From positions 310,001 through 374,000 of the forward strand of contig NZ_RJUA01000003.1 of the NCBI RefSeq assembly GCF_024343575.1: 64,000 nucleotides of DNA. The letters are read 5' to 3'. The stretch comes from Lacihabitans sp. LS3-19. Lineage in GTDB: Bacteria > Bacteroidota > Bacteroidia > Cytophagales > Spirosomataceae. Shown here in pieces: positions 51,448 to 61,361 of this stretch. The notes below the pieces were generated by a model that was not told the origin of the DNA, searched no databases, and saw only the letters and a list, made by a program, of their open reading frames with translations. The translations under genes and the position numbers were made by a program. Numbering within the stretch: position 1 is the first letter of the stretch; each line of letters begins with the position of its first letter.

Positions 51448-52242
51448 TTATCTTTCTGTTTCCTTTTTATACTCGTCAAAAGCGTTTGAAATTGCTAAAG
51501 CCACTTTTTCTCGCCCATCTTCAGTAGCTAAAAAGTTAGCATCTCTGCTATTGGTTAGATATCCGGTTTCCACCAAAACACTTGGCATAGTAGTTTCCCA
51601 AATGACAATAAACCCTGCTTGCTTTACGCCTCTACTTCTATAGCCTATCTTTGGTATGTTTTTTTCTACTTTGGCAGCAAACTCCAAACTTTGATTCATA
51701 AAAGCATTCTGGTAATTAGCTAACATAATGTGTGCCAATGGTGACGCAGGGTTGTATCCTTTATATGTTTTTTTGTAATTATCCTCATAAAGTATAACAT
51801 TGTTCTCATTTTTGGCCAAATCCAAGTTTTCTTGCGTTTTATGTAAACCCATAACATACGTTTCAGTTCCGCTTAAGGATCTGGTGTTGTTAGCATTGCA
51901 ATGAATTGAAATAAACAAATCTGCTTTGTTTTTATTGGCAATAGCCGCACGCTCATGTAAAGGAATAAAAACATCGGAATCTCTAGTATATATTACTTTT
52001 ACATCTTTGTGCCTTTGTTTTATCTTTTGGCCTAGTTTTAAAGTGATATCCAATGCGTACTTTTTCTCTCTGCCGTTGCCAGCTCCAGGATCTTTTCCGC
52101 CATGACCTGCATCTAGAACAATTGTTGTTATTCTGACTGGATTTGTGCTTGTATGACTAGTGAAAATTAGATAGGTAAAAGTCAAAAGTGTGAATGGGAT
52201 GATAATTTTAAGATTTATTAACTTCATTTTTTGGGAAAACAT
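51448..52242 (-). CDS. N-acetylmuramoyl-L-alanine amidase (Ami_3)
   Basis: A 264-residue exported amidase that cuts the amide between MurNAc and the stem peptide. It has an N-terminal hydrophobic signal or anchor (about 12-29), the zinc-binding DAGHGGKDPGAGN near 43, the SIHCNANNT histidine near 112 and the catalytic ETGYLTN Glu near 230. The family is used in cell division and wall turnover. Two ATG codons are possible: 52242 (used) and 52227, which gives the tidier signal sequence. A -7 box lies at 52310-52317. It is upstream of the MlaD gene and divergent from lptD. Confidence 0.9.
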   Translation of the reverse strand: MFSQKMKLINLKIIIPFTLLTFTYLIFTSHTSTNPVRITTIVLDAGHGGKDPGAGNGREKKYALDITLKLGQKIKQRHKDVKVIYTRDSDVFIPLHERAAIANKNKADLFISIHCNANNTRSLSGTETYVMGLHKTQENLDLAKNENNVILYEDNYKKTYKGYNPASPLAHIMLANYQNAFMNQSLEFAAKVEKNIPKIGYRSRGVKQAGFIVIWETTMPSVLVETGYLTNSRDANFLATEDGREKVALAISNAFDEYKKETER

Positions 52243-52309
52243 GATTTACTACAGCTTTTTATTTCAAGAAAATCGTTTTAAATATACTTTCTGTTTAATT
52301 TTGCCATTA

Positions 52310-52317
52310 CAAAATTA
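52310..52317 (-). promoter_or_regulatory. Bacteroidota -7 box for the amidase-MlaD operon
   Basis: TAATTTTG on the minus strand, a perfect TAnnTTTG, 67 bases before the ATG at 52242. Confidence 0.55.
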
Positions 52318-52425
52318 GTGTTTTTGTTAGAACATAAAAAATATATAAATATTGTGCAATTTTCTATCTGTATTAGCATACTTAATTGCTAAAACCTTAG
52401 TAATCTTTTATAAATCTCTCGAATT

Positions 52426-55400
52426 TTGAAGTTAAAATTAGTCTTACTTTTTATTTTTGGATGGATAGTCTTTGCTGCACAAGCACAAAGGCCATTGCCT
52501 AGTATAGGAGGTAGGAATTTTGGTAGTCCTTCAAACGCCCAGAATACTTCTTCAAATAATACCAATTCTCAACAAAACTCGAAACAAACTTCAAAATTTA
52601 ACGCAAGTAAAAAAAATAGAATTAAAAGGGATTCTCTTTCTGTTGTCATACCTGATTCATTGAAAAGTTTAGAAAATCAACTAGAAACTACTGTTGAGAC
52701 TTTTTCTTCTGACTCTACTGTGTTAGATATAGAGACGCAACAGTATCATTTATATGGCGATGCTCAAGTGATTTATGGAGAAATTCAACTAAAGGCAGAT
52801 TATATTATGTTGGATTGGGGTAAAAGCGAGGTTTTTGCTCATGGTATGCCTGATACAACCAAGAAAAATGGCCCTCCAGTCAAAGGTAAGCCTGTCTTTG
52901 TTGATGGTGCTGAGTCATATAATTCAGATACTGTTAGGTATAATTTCAAGTCCAAAAAAGCCATAGTAAGTAATATTGTTACAGTTCAAGGAGATGGTTT
53001 TGTTCAAGGAAAAGTTGTGAAAAAAGATCCACAAGACAATATGTACCTAGCGAATGCAAAGTACACGACTTGCGATTTGGCCGAACCTCACTTTCATATA
53101 GCCGCTAAAAAAATCAAACTTGTCAACAAGAAATCGCTTATTTCTGGCCCTTTCAATATCGTATTAGCGGATATTCCATTGCCCATCGGATTGCCTTTTG
53201 GTTTTTTTCCAATACCCAAAAAGAAGGAAATTGGTACTTCTGGATTTATCATGGGAAGTTACGGTGAACAAAGGAGAGACAACAGAGGTTTGTATTTCAA
53301 AGATTTTGGATATTATCATGCTTTTAATGAGTATATCAGTGCTAAGCTGATAGGCCAAGTTTATACTTACGGTAGTTATGGTGTTGGATTGAATACCCAA
53401 TATTCAAAAAAATACAAGTATGGGGGGGATTTTAATGTGCAGTTTAACCATAACGTGGCTTACAGTTCAAATGGATTAGATACAACTCGTTCTAATCAAT
53501 TTAATATTAGATGGTCGCATTCTCCAAGAAGTTTAAGGCCCGACAGGAGTTTTTCCTCCTCAATGGACATAGTGTCTAGCGGATTTAACAATAACAACCG
53601 AAACTCCTCTGATGTACAAAACCTTACCAAAAACAATTTTGGAGGAACCATAAGCTATATGCGAAATTTCGGGAAATTGGTAACCACAAATAGTTCTTTT
53701 AGAGTTGACCAATCCTCTAGTTCGTTTAGGTCAACATTAGGTTATAGTTTTGGAATAAAACAGTTCAATCCGTTTGTTCCTGAAAAAAAACAAATCGGCA
53801 ATTGGTATGAGTCTTTTAGGGTAGGTTTAGATGTAAGTGGAGGAGTGGCAATTTCAAATGCTGTTTCATCGAGATCGACAAGCTATACTGACTACAATAT
53901 TGCTGGCATAGATAACAAGCCACTTTCTACCACGCAGCAGAGGAGAATTACCGAGCTACAATATTTACTTAATGACCCCAACGTTTCTACAGATACTAAA
54001 GCGATATATCAAAAAGAATTAGAAAAGCTTCAGAGTCCGGTATTAAAAGATTGGGGAGATATCCTAAAAAACAACGTTATAAATACTTCGTATATAGTTC
54101 CTATAGTTTTACCGAACTTTAAAATTGCTAGGTATCTTAACCTAACACCAAGTATTTCTTACAGAGGAGATATTTATACAAAAGAGTTAAAATATCAATA
54201 TGTAAACCCTACAAATGAGCCAGTTACTTTTACCAAAAACAATGGGAAATTAGTTACAGTTAGCCTGAATCCGACTGCAGATAGTATTCAAAATGTATAT
54301 GCAGACAATGGAGATTTGAATGTTTTGTTGAATCCAAATAGTGGCGGTGTAGTAATTGTAGACACCATAAGTAAGCCGAGTTTTGGTCAAACCACATCTT
54401 TTGGTACAAGTATGAATACCCGTCTTTATGGTACATATAGATTTGGTGATAGAGGTAAAATAAAAGAGATTAGACATACTGTTGTTCCATCCATAAATCT
54501 AAATTACACTCCTTCAAGTGAAGGTCAGTATACTTCGAAAGTTCAGGTAAGATCTGATAGTGTATTTAGGTTTTTGCCTAGATTCCTAAATGGCGGTGGT
54601 TCGTCAGGTTCTGCATCTGGAAATGTAGGTTTTAGCTTAACCAATCAGCTCGAAGCAAAAGTCAGAAATAAATCTGATACTGCTGAAAATGTGTTTGAAA
54701 AAATAAATTTATTAAATAATCTAAGTCTAGGTGGCGGATATAATTTATTAGCAAAAAAAGAGTTTGGTGAGTTTGCTTTATCCAACATAAACATAAGTGC
54801 AAGTACTTCTTTGTTTAAAAACTTAATAAATGTAAATGCTAATGGTTCATTAGATCCTTATGCCTATGAAGTCGATGAATTGGTTAAATCAAATTTAGCA
54901 GGTAAAAGGGTAAATACTTTTAAATGGAAATATAAACCTGAAAATGGTGTGGCTAAGGCTGATTATTTGAGTTCGTTTAATTTTTCCTTGAATTCTACTT
55001 TTTCGCCAGAAACTTTTAAAAAAGACAAAGCCACGCCCGCTCCAGGAAAAGATCCCGCAAAAGATGCTATGAACCAATATGTGCAAGCGAATCCTTTAGA
55101 GTATGTAGATTTTAATATTCCATGGAGTATAGGTTTGAGTTATACCTTTAATTATAATAAACAAGGCCTTTCTGACGCAAGAATTACCCAAACTGTAAGT
55201 GTAAATGGTGATTTTAGTCTAACACCAAAGTTTAAATTCACCTACAATACGGGATGGGATTTTGAGTTTAAACAAATTACTTTGACAAATATAGGAATTA
55301 TCAGAGAATTGCATTGCTGGAGCATGAGTATGAACTGGACACCAATTTCTGGAAGTAGTATTAGAGGAGGAGGGTTTAATTTTACACTCCAACCAAAATC

Positions 55401-55452
55401 AGCTCTGCTAAGAGATTTAAAACTAACAAAAAGAAGAGTTGGTAATTATTAA
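52426..55452 (+). CDS. lptD: LptD-like outer-membrane LPS/lipid assembly protein
   Basis: A 1008-residue outer-membrane protein. A signal peptide (1-20, ending AAQA) leads to a Ser/Asn-rich linker, an OstA/LptA-like jellyroll (about 95-260, with DIETQQYHLYGDAQVIYG and the conserved PFNIVLADIPLPIGLPFGFFPIPK region near 243-265), then a very large beta-barrel to the end, ending LTKRRVGNY. The C-terminal barrel contains many alternate aromatic strands. The family inserts lipopolysaccharide into the outer leaflet with LptE. The start is a TTG at 52426 that gives the signal peptide; no ATG is near. It is divergent from the amidase-MlaD pair, another envelope set. Confidence 0.9.
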   Translation: MKLKLVLLFIFGWIVFAAQAQRPLPSIGGRNFGSPSNAQNTSSNNTNSQQNSKQTSKFNASKKNRIKRDSLSVVIPDSLKSLENQLETTVETFSSDSTVLDIETQQYHLYGDAQVIYGEIQLKADYIMLDWGKSEVFAHGMPDTTKKNGPPVKGKPVFVDGAESYNSDTVRYNFKSKKAIVSNIVTVQGDGFVQGKVVKKDPQDNMYLANAKYTTCDLAEPHFHIAAKKIKLVNKKSLISGPFNIVLADIPLPIGLPFGFFPIPKKKEIGTSGFIMGSYGEQRRDNRGLYFKDFGYYHAFNEYISAKLIGQVYTYGSYGVGLNTQYSKKYKYGGDFNVQFNHNVAYSSNGLDTTRSNQFNIRWSHSPRSLRPDRSFSSSMDIVSSGFNNNNRNSSDVQNLTKNNFGGTISYMRNFGKLVTTNSSFRVDQSSSSFRSTLGYSFGIKQFNPFVPEKKQIGNWYESFRVGLDVSGGVAISNAVSSRSTSYTDYNIAGIDNKPLSTTQQRRITELQYLLNDPNVSTDTKAIYQKELEKLQSPVLKDWGDILKNNVINTSYIVPIVLPNFKIARYLNLTPSISYRGDIYTKELKYQYVNPTNEPVTFTKNNGKLVTVSLNPTADSIQNVYADNGDLNVLLNPNSGGVVIVDTISKPSFGQTTSFGTSMNTRLYGTYRFGDRGKIKEIRHTVVPSINLNYTPSSEGQYTSKVQVRSDSVFRFLPRFLNGGGSSGSASGNVGFSLTNQLEAKVRNKSDTAENVFEKINLLNNLSLGGGYNLLAKKEFGEFALSNINISASTSLFKNLINVNANGSLDPYAYEVDELVKSNLAGKRVNTFKWKYKPENGVAKADYLSSFNFSLNSTFSPETFKKDKATPAPGKDPAKDAMNQYVQANPLEYVDFNIPWSIGLSYTFNYNKQGLSDARITQTVSVNGDFSLTPKFKFTYNTGWDFEFKQITLTNIGIIRELHCWSMSMNWTPISGSSIRGGGFNFTLQPKSALLRDLKLTKRRVGNY

Positions 55453-55524
55453 AATATTGATTTTGAATTATATAAATCAAGTGTTTTAAAGTTTGTATAA
55501 ATAATAAACTGTTTGAATTCTCAT

Positions 55525-55556
55525 AAAAAAAAAGAGCGGAATTCGCTCTTTTTTTG
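55525..55556. terminator. Bidirectional intrinsic terminator
   Basis: AAAAAAGAGCG and CGCTCTTTTTTT pair around GAATT, between convergent lptD and PfkB genes. A- and T-tracts serve both strands. Confidence 0.88.
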
Positions 55557-55576
55557 TGAAATTTTTTTAAGGAAAA

Positions 55577-56497
55577 CTATGCGTTAATTTCGAAGCTAGC
55601 CAATTGTACAAACTCCATTACCCTATTTTCTAGTTCAGTTTGAGATAAGTTTTGAATACGTTCCGTGCCAAATTTTTCTACACAAAATGAAGCCATTGCA
55701 GAACCATAAATTATCGCTCTTTTCATATTCTCGAAACTCAAATCATTCGTTTTGGCTAAATACCCAATAAATCCTCCAGCAAATGTATCACCTGCACCAG
55801 TTGGGTCAAAAACTTCCTCAAGCGGTAAAGCAGGGCAGAAGAATATTCTATCTTCTTGAAAAAGCAGTGCACCATGTTCGCCTTTTTTGATAATTAGAGT
55901 TTTTGGACCCATTGCCATGATTGTTTTTGCTGCACGCCTAAGAGAAAAATCTCCAGAAAGTTGTCTCGCTTCCGAATCATTAATAGTCAAACAGTCAATT
56001 TCCTTAATTACTTTTTTCAAGTCGTCCATCATGATATCCATCCAAAGATTCATAGTATCTAGCATTACAAACTTTGGTCTATTCTGCAGTTTTTTTAATG
56101 TTTGATACTGTATTTCTGGAACCATATTTCCCAACATCAAAAATTGAGTATCTTGGTATTTTTCCGGGATTGTTGGAAGCCAGTTTTCAAAAACACCCAA
56201 TTGTGTATCTAAGGTGTCACGATTGTTCATGTCTTCATGGTATTTGCCATGCCAAAAGAAAGTTTTTCCATCTGGATTAACTTCCAATCCTTCGGTATCT
56301 ATACCATGTGCCTGAAATGTGCTTATCATTTCACTCGGAAAATCACTTCCAACTATACCCACCAAATAGTTGTTTTTTGTGAAATAAGAAGCTGTTAAAG
56401 TAATGAAAGTTGCTGCTCCCCCTACTATTTTATCTGTTTTGCCAAAGGGCGTTTCAATTTTGTCAAATGCTACTGACCCAACTGTAAGTAAACTCAT
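55577..56497 (-). CDS. PfkB-family carbohydrate/nucleoside kinase
   Basis: A 306-residue ribokinase-like kinase. The N-terminal GSVAFDKIETPFG and KIVGGAATFITLTASYF (substrate loop, near 24-42) and the C-terminal DPTGAGDTFAGGFIGYLA near 240 (anion hole and catalytic Asp) are clear. The substrate could be a sugar or a nucleoside. It resembles the Bacteroidota sugar kinase sometimes annotated as adenosine or fructokinase-like, but no specificity can be claimed. It is monocistronic, with its own -7 box and a shared terminator at its end. Confidence 0.87.
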   Translation of the reverse strand: MSLLTVGSVAFDKIETPFGKTDKIVGGAATFITLTASYFTKNNYLVGIVGSDFPSEMISTFQAHGIDTEGLEVNPDGKTFFWHGKYHEDMNNRDTLDTQLGVFENWLPTIPEKYQDTQFLMLGNMVPEIQYQTLKKLQNRPKFVMLDTMNLWMDIMMDDLKKVIKEIDCLTINDSEARQLSGDFSLRRAAKTIMAMGPKTLIIKKGEHGALLFQEDRIFFCPALPLEEVFDPTGAGDTFAGGFIGYLAKTNDLSFENMKRAIIYGSAMASFCVEKFGTERIQNLSQTELENRVMEFVQLASFEINA

Positions 56498-56514
56498 TTT
56501 ATCTGTTTTTTTTG

Positions 56515-56522
56515 CAAAATTA
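56515..56522 (-). promoter_or_regulatory. Bacteroidota -7 box for the PfkB kinase gene
   Basis: TAATTTTG on the minus strand, a perfect TAnnTTTG, 17 bases before the ATG at 56497. Confidence 0.55.
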
Positions 56523-56694
56523 GGTTCAAAAAAATTAAAATTAGGATTATTTTGGGGCTTTCTGCAAAATAACTATTGATATATTTTTAATGTAAGGTAA
56601 AAAATTTTTACTTTGCATGTGTGTAAATAGTCTTCAATGACTTTTATCAATAGTTTTTTTGTTAATTATTTAAAATTGTATAAAATTTCTCACA

Positions 56695-58161
56695 ATGAAA
56701 AAGAGATTAAATTTTATCGTATTACAAGTAGCGATACTTTTGTTTTTAGGTGCATTATCTAAAGGTATTGCTCAGACGCCGTGTGGTATAGACGCCCACG
56801 CCGTGTTTGCGAATTCATCAACAGATACCCCAGTTTTGTTAAAAAGGCTAGGTACTAGCCCGCAGTTTGGCGAAATAAATAAGCATACCGCTGGTGCTGC
56901 ATATGCTCATCTCAAAAAAGTACATACTAGAAACTCTCACGATAGTAGGTCTGAAATTGACGGTTTTTTGAAAGGCCTAGGGTATACAGGTTTTAAAGAT
57001 CCTGCATTTAGTGCAAGTAAAATCACACCTGAAATATTGACAGCTGGAACCAAAGGATGGATGGGTGCATATTCAAGAGGTCACAAATATAAATGGTCAG
57101 TTTTGGGAAGAGATTTTGAAACTTTCAAAATTGAATCTAAAGACGGTACATGTTTTGCCTTTATTATGAAAAAATGTGGAAATGCATTCTATGATCCAAA
57201 AGCGAGAGAAGATGCAGAAGCTGCTGCTCGTGCATTGGCAGCGTTGCCAAAAACAAAATGTGTTACACAAACTATTAATTTTACTGGTAAAAATCAGATT
57301 TTAGCTGCTGATGTAATTAATACTTCTCAAAGTCTGCCAGTAATTGCCTCGTATAATGGTACCAATCTTTGTATTGGAGATTTTACAGTTCCAGTAAGAT
57401 TAACATATGAAATGACAGCAAGAGGCGAAGTGAATTATTCAAAAACTGTAATGCTTTGTGATTACGGTAATGGGGTGACACCTACTTCAAATGTAAATCT
57501 TCCTTTGAATTTGAACTACAACTTGGCCGATTCGGATGTTTCAATTGGTGAAGATGGAAAAATGATTATGGCTGTAAATGAAAAGCAGTTTAAAGTTTTA
57601 AAGAAAGTTTATAAGGTATGTCCAAGTAATTCGGCAACTTCTCCTTCAAACAAAACTTTAGTTGCGAATAAAGTAAATACAGCTTCTGAAGCTAGTGCTT
57701 CATCCTCGGTTGGAGGTGCTGGAGGTACAAACTGCGTGAAACAGACTTTGTCAATGAATGGAAAAGCTACTGTTGAAGATGTATCAACAAAGATAGGGAC
57801 AAATGAAGTAACGCTTATTGGTGTGTATGATAAAGTAGGAAAACTTCAGAAAGGAGAAACTGCTAAAAAGTATATGTGTTTAGGTTCTTACAATGTTCCA
57901 GCTAAATCTTCATTACAGTATGCATTGAATGGTACTAGTAACATGGATCACATAATAGAAGTATGTGACAATGGAAGCGTCAATCCAAATGAAAATATTT
58001 CGGTGCCTTTAACTATGACCAATAATTTCGGTAAGCAAGAAACTATGGTTGGTGATTATGGCAAGATATATATGCCACTTACAAAAGCACAGTATAAAAA
58101 ACTTAGCAAGAGATTTAAGAGATGTTGCAGTGATGGTACAACTAAATCTAAATGTTATTGA
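56695..58161 (+). CDS. Secreted protein with duplicated four-cysteine unit, unknown
   Basis: A 488-residue exported protein with a signal peptide (1-26, ending IAQ). I do not recognise it. Residues 30-185 form a first region with GFLKGLGYTGFKDP and a His-rich stretch. Then two related units follow: 189-309 and 347-477, each with four cysteines in order (C189, C226, C255, C309 and C347, C395, C424, C477) and shared blocks such as CVTQTINFTG/CVKQTLSMNG, VMLCDYGNGV/IIEVCDNGSV and GEDGKMIMAVNEKQFKVLKK/GDYGKIYMPLTKAQYKKLSK. A Ser/Ala linker joins them. The paired cysteines suggest disulfides in an extracytoplasmic protein. It has no recognised enzymatic motif. A bidirectional terminator follows. 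Confidence 0.75.
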   Translation: MKKRLNFIVLQVAILLFLGALSKGIAQTPCGIDAHAVFANSSTDTPVLLKRLGTSPQFGEINKHTAGAAYAHLKKVHTRNSHDSRSEIDGFLKGLGYTGFKDPAFSASKITPEILTAGTKGWMGAYSRGHKYKWSVLGRDFETFKIESKDGTCFAFIMKKCGNAFYDPKAREDAEAAARALAALPKTKCVTQTINFTGKNQILAADVINTSQSLPVIASYNGTNLCIGDFTVPVRLTYEMTARGEVNYSKTVMLCDYGNGVTPTSNVNLPLNLNYNLADSDVSIGEDGKMIMAVNEKQFKVLKKVYKVCPSNSATSPSNKTLVANKVNTASEASASSSVGGAGGTNCVKQTLSMNGKATVEDVSTKIGTNEVTLIGVYDKVGKLQKGETAKKYMCLGSYNVPAKSSLQYALNGTSNMDHIIEVCDNGSVNPNENISVPLTMTNNFGKQETMVGDYGKIYMPLTKAQYKKLSKRFKRCCSDGTTKSKCY

Positions 58162-58178
58162 TATTATAAGGATGTCAT

Positions 58179-58211
58179 AAAAAAAAGCCTCTTCAAAGAG
58201 GCTTTTTTTTT
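58179..58211. terminator. Bidirectional intrinsic terminator
   Basis: AAGCCTCTT and AAGAGGCTT with flanking A- and T-tracts (tetraloop TCAA) lie between the convergent secreted-protein gene and argH. Confidence 0.88.
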
Positions 58212-58235
58212 ATGAATTAAATACCGAATTAAAAC

Positions 58236-59588
58236 TTAAATGGCCTGGTAATTTAATAATTTCTCAAAAGCCTTGTGGACTTTCTCAAAGTCAAAGGATT
58301 CAATTACCTTGTCCATCATATTGTTGATTTCTTTGTTACATAAATTCCCAATGCTACCTTCTAAGGTATGATTAAGGTTTTTTATTGGACTAAACCTTCC
58401 TTCTTCGATTTCGTTTCCTATAGCTTTGTATGCGTCTCTAAATGGCATACCTTCGATGACTTTTTGGTTTACGTTTTCAACACTAAACATTAAATCATAT
58501 TTAGCATCGCTTAAGAGGTTTTCTTTAATTTTAAGATTTTTGATCATAAAAGTTGCCACACTTAAGCTTTCTAAGAAATCATCAAGGGCAGGCATTATAA
58601 TTTCTTTAATTAATTGAAACTCTCGGTGGTAACCTGAAGGTAAGTTGGATTGGATAAAGGCAATTTCAGAAGATAATCCTTTTAGCTTATTTGCTTTACC
58701 TCTCAATATCTCAGCTACATCGGGGTTTTTCTTATGAGGCATTATACTAGACCCAGTTGTCATTTCTTCAGGGAGGTTTATAAAGCCAAAGTTCTGGCTA
58801 TTATAAAGACAAACATCCATTGCCATTTTTGATAATGTATTTGCAAAAACACCCAGAGCTTGAGCTACTAGGAACTCCATTTTTCCTCTTGTCATTTGTG
58901 CATAGACTACATTGTAGTTTAGATCATCAAAACCTAATAAGTCTGTTGTGAAATGTCTATTTAGAGGAAAGTTAGATCCATAGCCTGCTCCTGATCCCAA
59001 AGGGTTTTTGTTGACAACTTTATATACACTTTGAAGAATAGTTAAGTCATCTACAAGACTTTCTGCATAGGCTCCAAACCAAAGACCAAAAGAAGATGGC
59101 ATGGCAATTTGTAAATGAGTATAGCCGGGTAATAAATCATTTTTATGTAATTCACTTTTTTCTTGCAAAACATCGAAGAGCTCTTTTGTGTGCAAAGTAA
59201 TTTCTTCGATTTTATTTCTTAAGTACATTTTAAGGTCTACTAGAACCTGGTCATTTCTAGATCTTCCACTATGGATTTTTTTTCCAATATCGCCTATTCT
59301 GGTAGTAAGAGTGTATTCTATTTGTGAATGAACGTCCTCTATTCCTGCAATTATTTCAAATTTTCCTTGCTTTATTTCTTTATTATATATTATCTTGCAC
59401 TCATTAAGAATACTATTTAATTCTTGCTTCTCTAATAATTCGATACTCTCTAGCATAATAGAATGAGCCATCGAACCTAATAAATCAAAAGGTGCTAAGT
59501 TTATATCGAGTTCGCGGTCTTTACCGACTGTAAATTTCTCGATAATTTCGTTTGTTTTTTTTGAGTTTGCTTTTTGCCAGAGTTTCAC
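58236..59588 (-). CDS. argH: Argininosuccinate lyase
   Basis: A 450-residue enzyme that splits argininosuccinate into arginine and fumarate in arginine biosynthesis. Conserved regions: KIHSGRSRNDQVLVDLKMYLR near 105 (substrate binding), YTHLQIAMPSSFG near 160 and the superfamily signature TGSSIMPHKKNPDVAEILRGKA near 277-298, with the catalytic serine loop. The N-terminus MKLWQKANSKKTNEIIEKFTVG lines up with the family. No other arg gene is in the window, so it stands alone here, between terminators and divergent from the haloperoxidase gene. Confidence 0.95.
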   Translation of the reverse strand: MKLWQKANSKKTNEIIEKFTVGKDRELDINLAPFDLLGSMAHSIMLESIELLEKQELNSILNECKIIYNKEIKQGKFEIIAGIEDVHSQIEYTLTTRIGDIGKKIHSGRSRNDQVLVDLKMYLRNKIEEITLHTKELFDVLQEKSELHKNDLLPGYTHLQIAMPSSFGLWFGAYAESLVDDLTILQSVYKVVNKNPLGSGAGYGSNFPLNRHFTTDLLGFDDLNYNVVYAQMTRGKMEFLVAQALGVFANTLSKMAMDVCLYNSQNFGFINLPEEMTTGSSIMPHKKNPDVAEILRGKANKLKGLSSEIAFIQSNLPSGYHREFQLIKEIIMPALDDFLESLSVATFMIKNLKIKENLLSDAKYDLMFSVENVNQKVIEGMPFRDAYKAIGNEIEEGRFSPIKNLNHTLEGSIGNLCNKEINNMMDKVIESFDFEKVHKAFEKLLNYQAI

Positions 59589-59923
59589 TTTTTTTGGATT
59601 GGTTAATCAATTACAAAGTAACGAAAAATTGTGACGTACTGCTTGAGAGGAAGTCAAAAAAACATTCAATAAAAAAATGAAAAAAAACGTAACCGTTTAA
59701 TATTGTTTTTAGCATGGTTTTTGCACTGTATTATTGAATGAAATGGACCTAAAAAACAGATATATGCTGGATATGTTGATTTAACAGCGATTATAGTTTT
59801 TTGGTAGTGGAGTTTTTAGGTTTTGTTTTGGTGTGGGATGTGAAAGAAAATACAATTATTTGTCTTTCAAATATCATGCCAACCTGTAAATTGAGTGAAT
59901 ATAAAAAGAGTGAATCTATAAAA
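59589..59923. other. AT-rich intergenic region, no gene recognised
   Basis: The 335 bases between argH and the next start contain no clear -7 box, hairpin or small gene. A long frame opens at 59801 but has no signal peptide at its N-terminus and no start context; the ATG at 59924 gives the credible product. Confidence 0.5.
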
Positions 59924-61303
59924 ATGAATAAAAATTATACTTTAATTAAGTACAATTTATCAGATGCCTTTTCTCTAAAATTTGATTTTAGAAGATGGGT
60001 TATTTTATTTTTTGTATTTGTTTTAAGTTTCAATTCTTTTTCTCAAAAAATTAAAAAGGATTCGAAAATAGCAACAGACTGGGCTTCATTGACTTTGAGT
60101 ATAATGAAAACCACACCTAATGGCACGCCAACTTTCGGGTCAAGATTTGTTGGATATGCGGGTCTAACAATGTACGAAACTGTTGTTCATGGAAATCCAG
60201 AATATAAATCTTTAGTTGGGAAATTAAACGGATTAGAATATTTGCCTTCTCCTGCCACCTCAAAGATTAATTGGACACTTGCCTTAAATGCTGGTCAAGC
60301 TCAAATCATTAAATCAATTTATGATTTCACTTCAGAGTATAATTATAAAAGAATTGATTCTTTAGAGCAATATTACTTAGCAATAGAATCCAAAGGATAT
60401 TCTCAAAAAGAAATTGAAGCGTCTATAGAATTTGGTAAGAGTATAGCCAATGCGATTTTCGAATGGTCCAAAACAGATGGAGGTCATAAAGGCTATTTAA
60501 GAAACTTTGATTCAACTTACGCTCTTCCTAAAGGAAATGGTAAATGGAGTCCTCCATTAAAAGGCCAAGCTGCTGTTGCTCTTCCTTTACATCCATATTG
60601 GGGAAAAAACAGAACTTTTGCAAAAAATAACTTTACCCTTCCTATTCCTGCAATGGTAGATTATGATTATACAAAAGGTACGACTTATTACAATTACATG
60701 AGGGAAGTGTATACGGTTAGACAAAATCTTACACACGAACAAAAAGAAATTGCCAATTGGTGGGGCGATGATCCTTCTGAAACTTTTTCTCCTCCAGGCC
60801 ATTCTTACTATATGGCTTTAGTTGCAGTAGAAAATTCAAAAGCTGACATTTTTAAAGCGTCTCAAACTTTTGCTGCAGTCGGTATGGCTGTGGCTGATGC
60901 ATTTATTAACTGTTGGAAAACTAAATATTACTACCACGTAGAAAGACCATTTAATTTTATCTATTATAACATGAGTACAATGTGGGATTTGTATTGGCCA
61001 GAGCCACCATTTCCGGCTTTTTATTCTGGACATGCTGGTCAAGCTTCTTCGGCAGCTACAGTTCTCACCAATATGTATGGTGAGAAATTCGAATTTGTGG
61101 ATGAATCGCATGTTGGTAGACCTAAAGATATGGAAAGGTTAGTTGAGTATAAAGCTAGGCATTTTAACTCTTTTTATGAAGCCGCTGAGGAATCAGCTAT
61201 GAGTAGACTTTACGGCGGAATTCATACAAGATTGGATAATGAAGTAGGATTAGTAGAAGGACGAAAGATAGGGTCTAATATTAACCAACTTTTTGAGAAA
61301 TAG
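59924..61303 (+). CDS. Second vanadium-dependent haloperoxidase/PAP2-family protein
   Basis: A 459-residue paralog of the protein at 14070-15425. It has the same three motifs: K334-x6-R341-P342 (KYYYHVERP), S368-G-H370 and SRLYGGIHTRLD near 425-436, together with WWGDDP and PPGHSYYM. Instead of a lipoprotein signal it has a 23-residue charged N-terminus followed by a hydrophobic core (26-38, ending FSQ), an unusually long signal sequence. It is therefore probably secreted and soluble in the periplasm or outside. Halide oxidation or phosphatase activity cannot be separated by sequence. It is followed after 58 bases by the large surface protein gene. Confidence 0.82.
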   Translation: MNKNYTLIKYNLSDAFSLKFDFRRWVILFFVFVLSFNSFSQKIKKDSKIATDWASLTLSIMKTTPNGTPTFGSRFVGYAGLTMYETVVHGNPEYKSLVGKLNGLEYLPSPATSKINWTLALNAGQAQIIKSIYDFTSEYNYKRIDSLEQYYLAIESKGYSQKEIEASIEFGKSIANAIFEWSKTDGGHKGYLRNFDSTYALPKGNGKWSPPLKGQAAVALPLHPYWGKNRTFAKNNFTLPIPAMVDYDYTKGTTYYNYMREVYTVRQNLTHEQKEIANWWGDDPSETFSPPGHSYYMALVAVENSKADIFKASQTFAAVGMAVADAFINCWKTKYYYHVERPFNFIYYNMSTMWDLYWPEPPFPAFYSGHAGQASSAATVLTNMYGEKFEFVDESHVGRPKDMERLVEYKARHFNSFYEAAEESAMSRLYGGIHTRLDNEVGLVEGRKIGSNINQLFEK

Positions 61304-61361
61304 AATTTTTAAAATTTACGCATATATAATTTTTTGAGTGGAAAATTACAATTACAAACAA

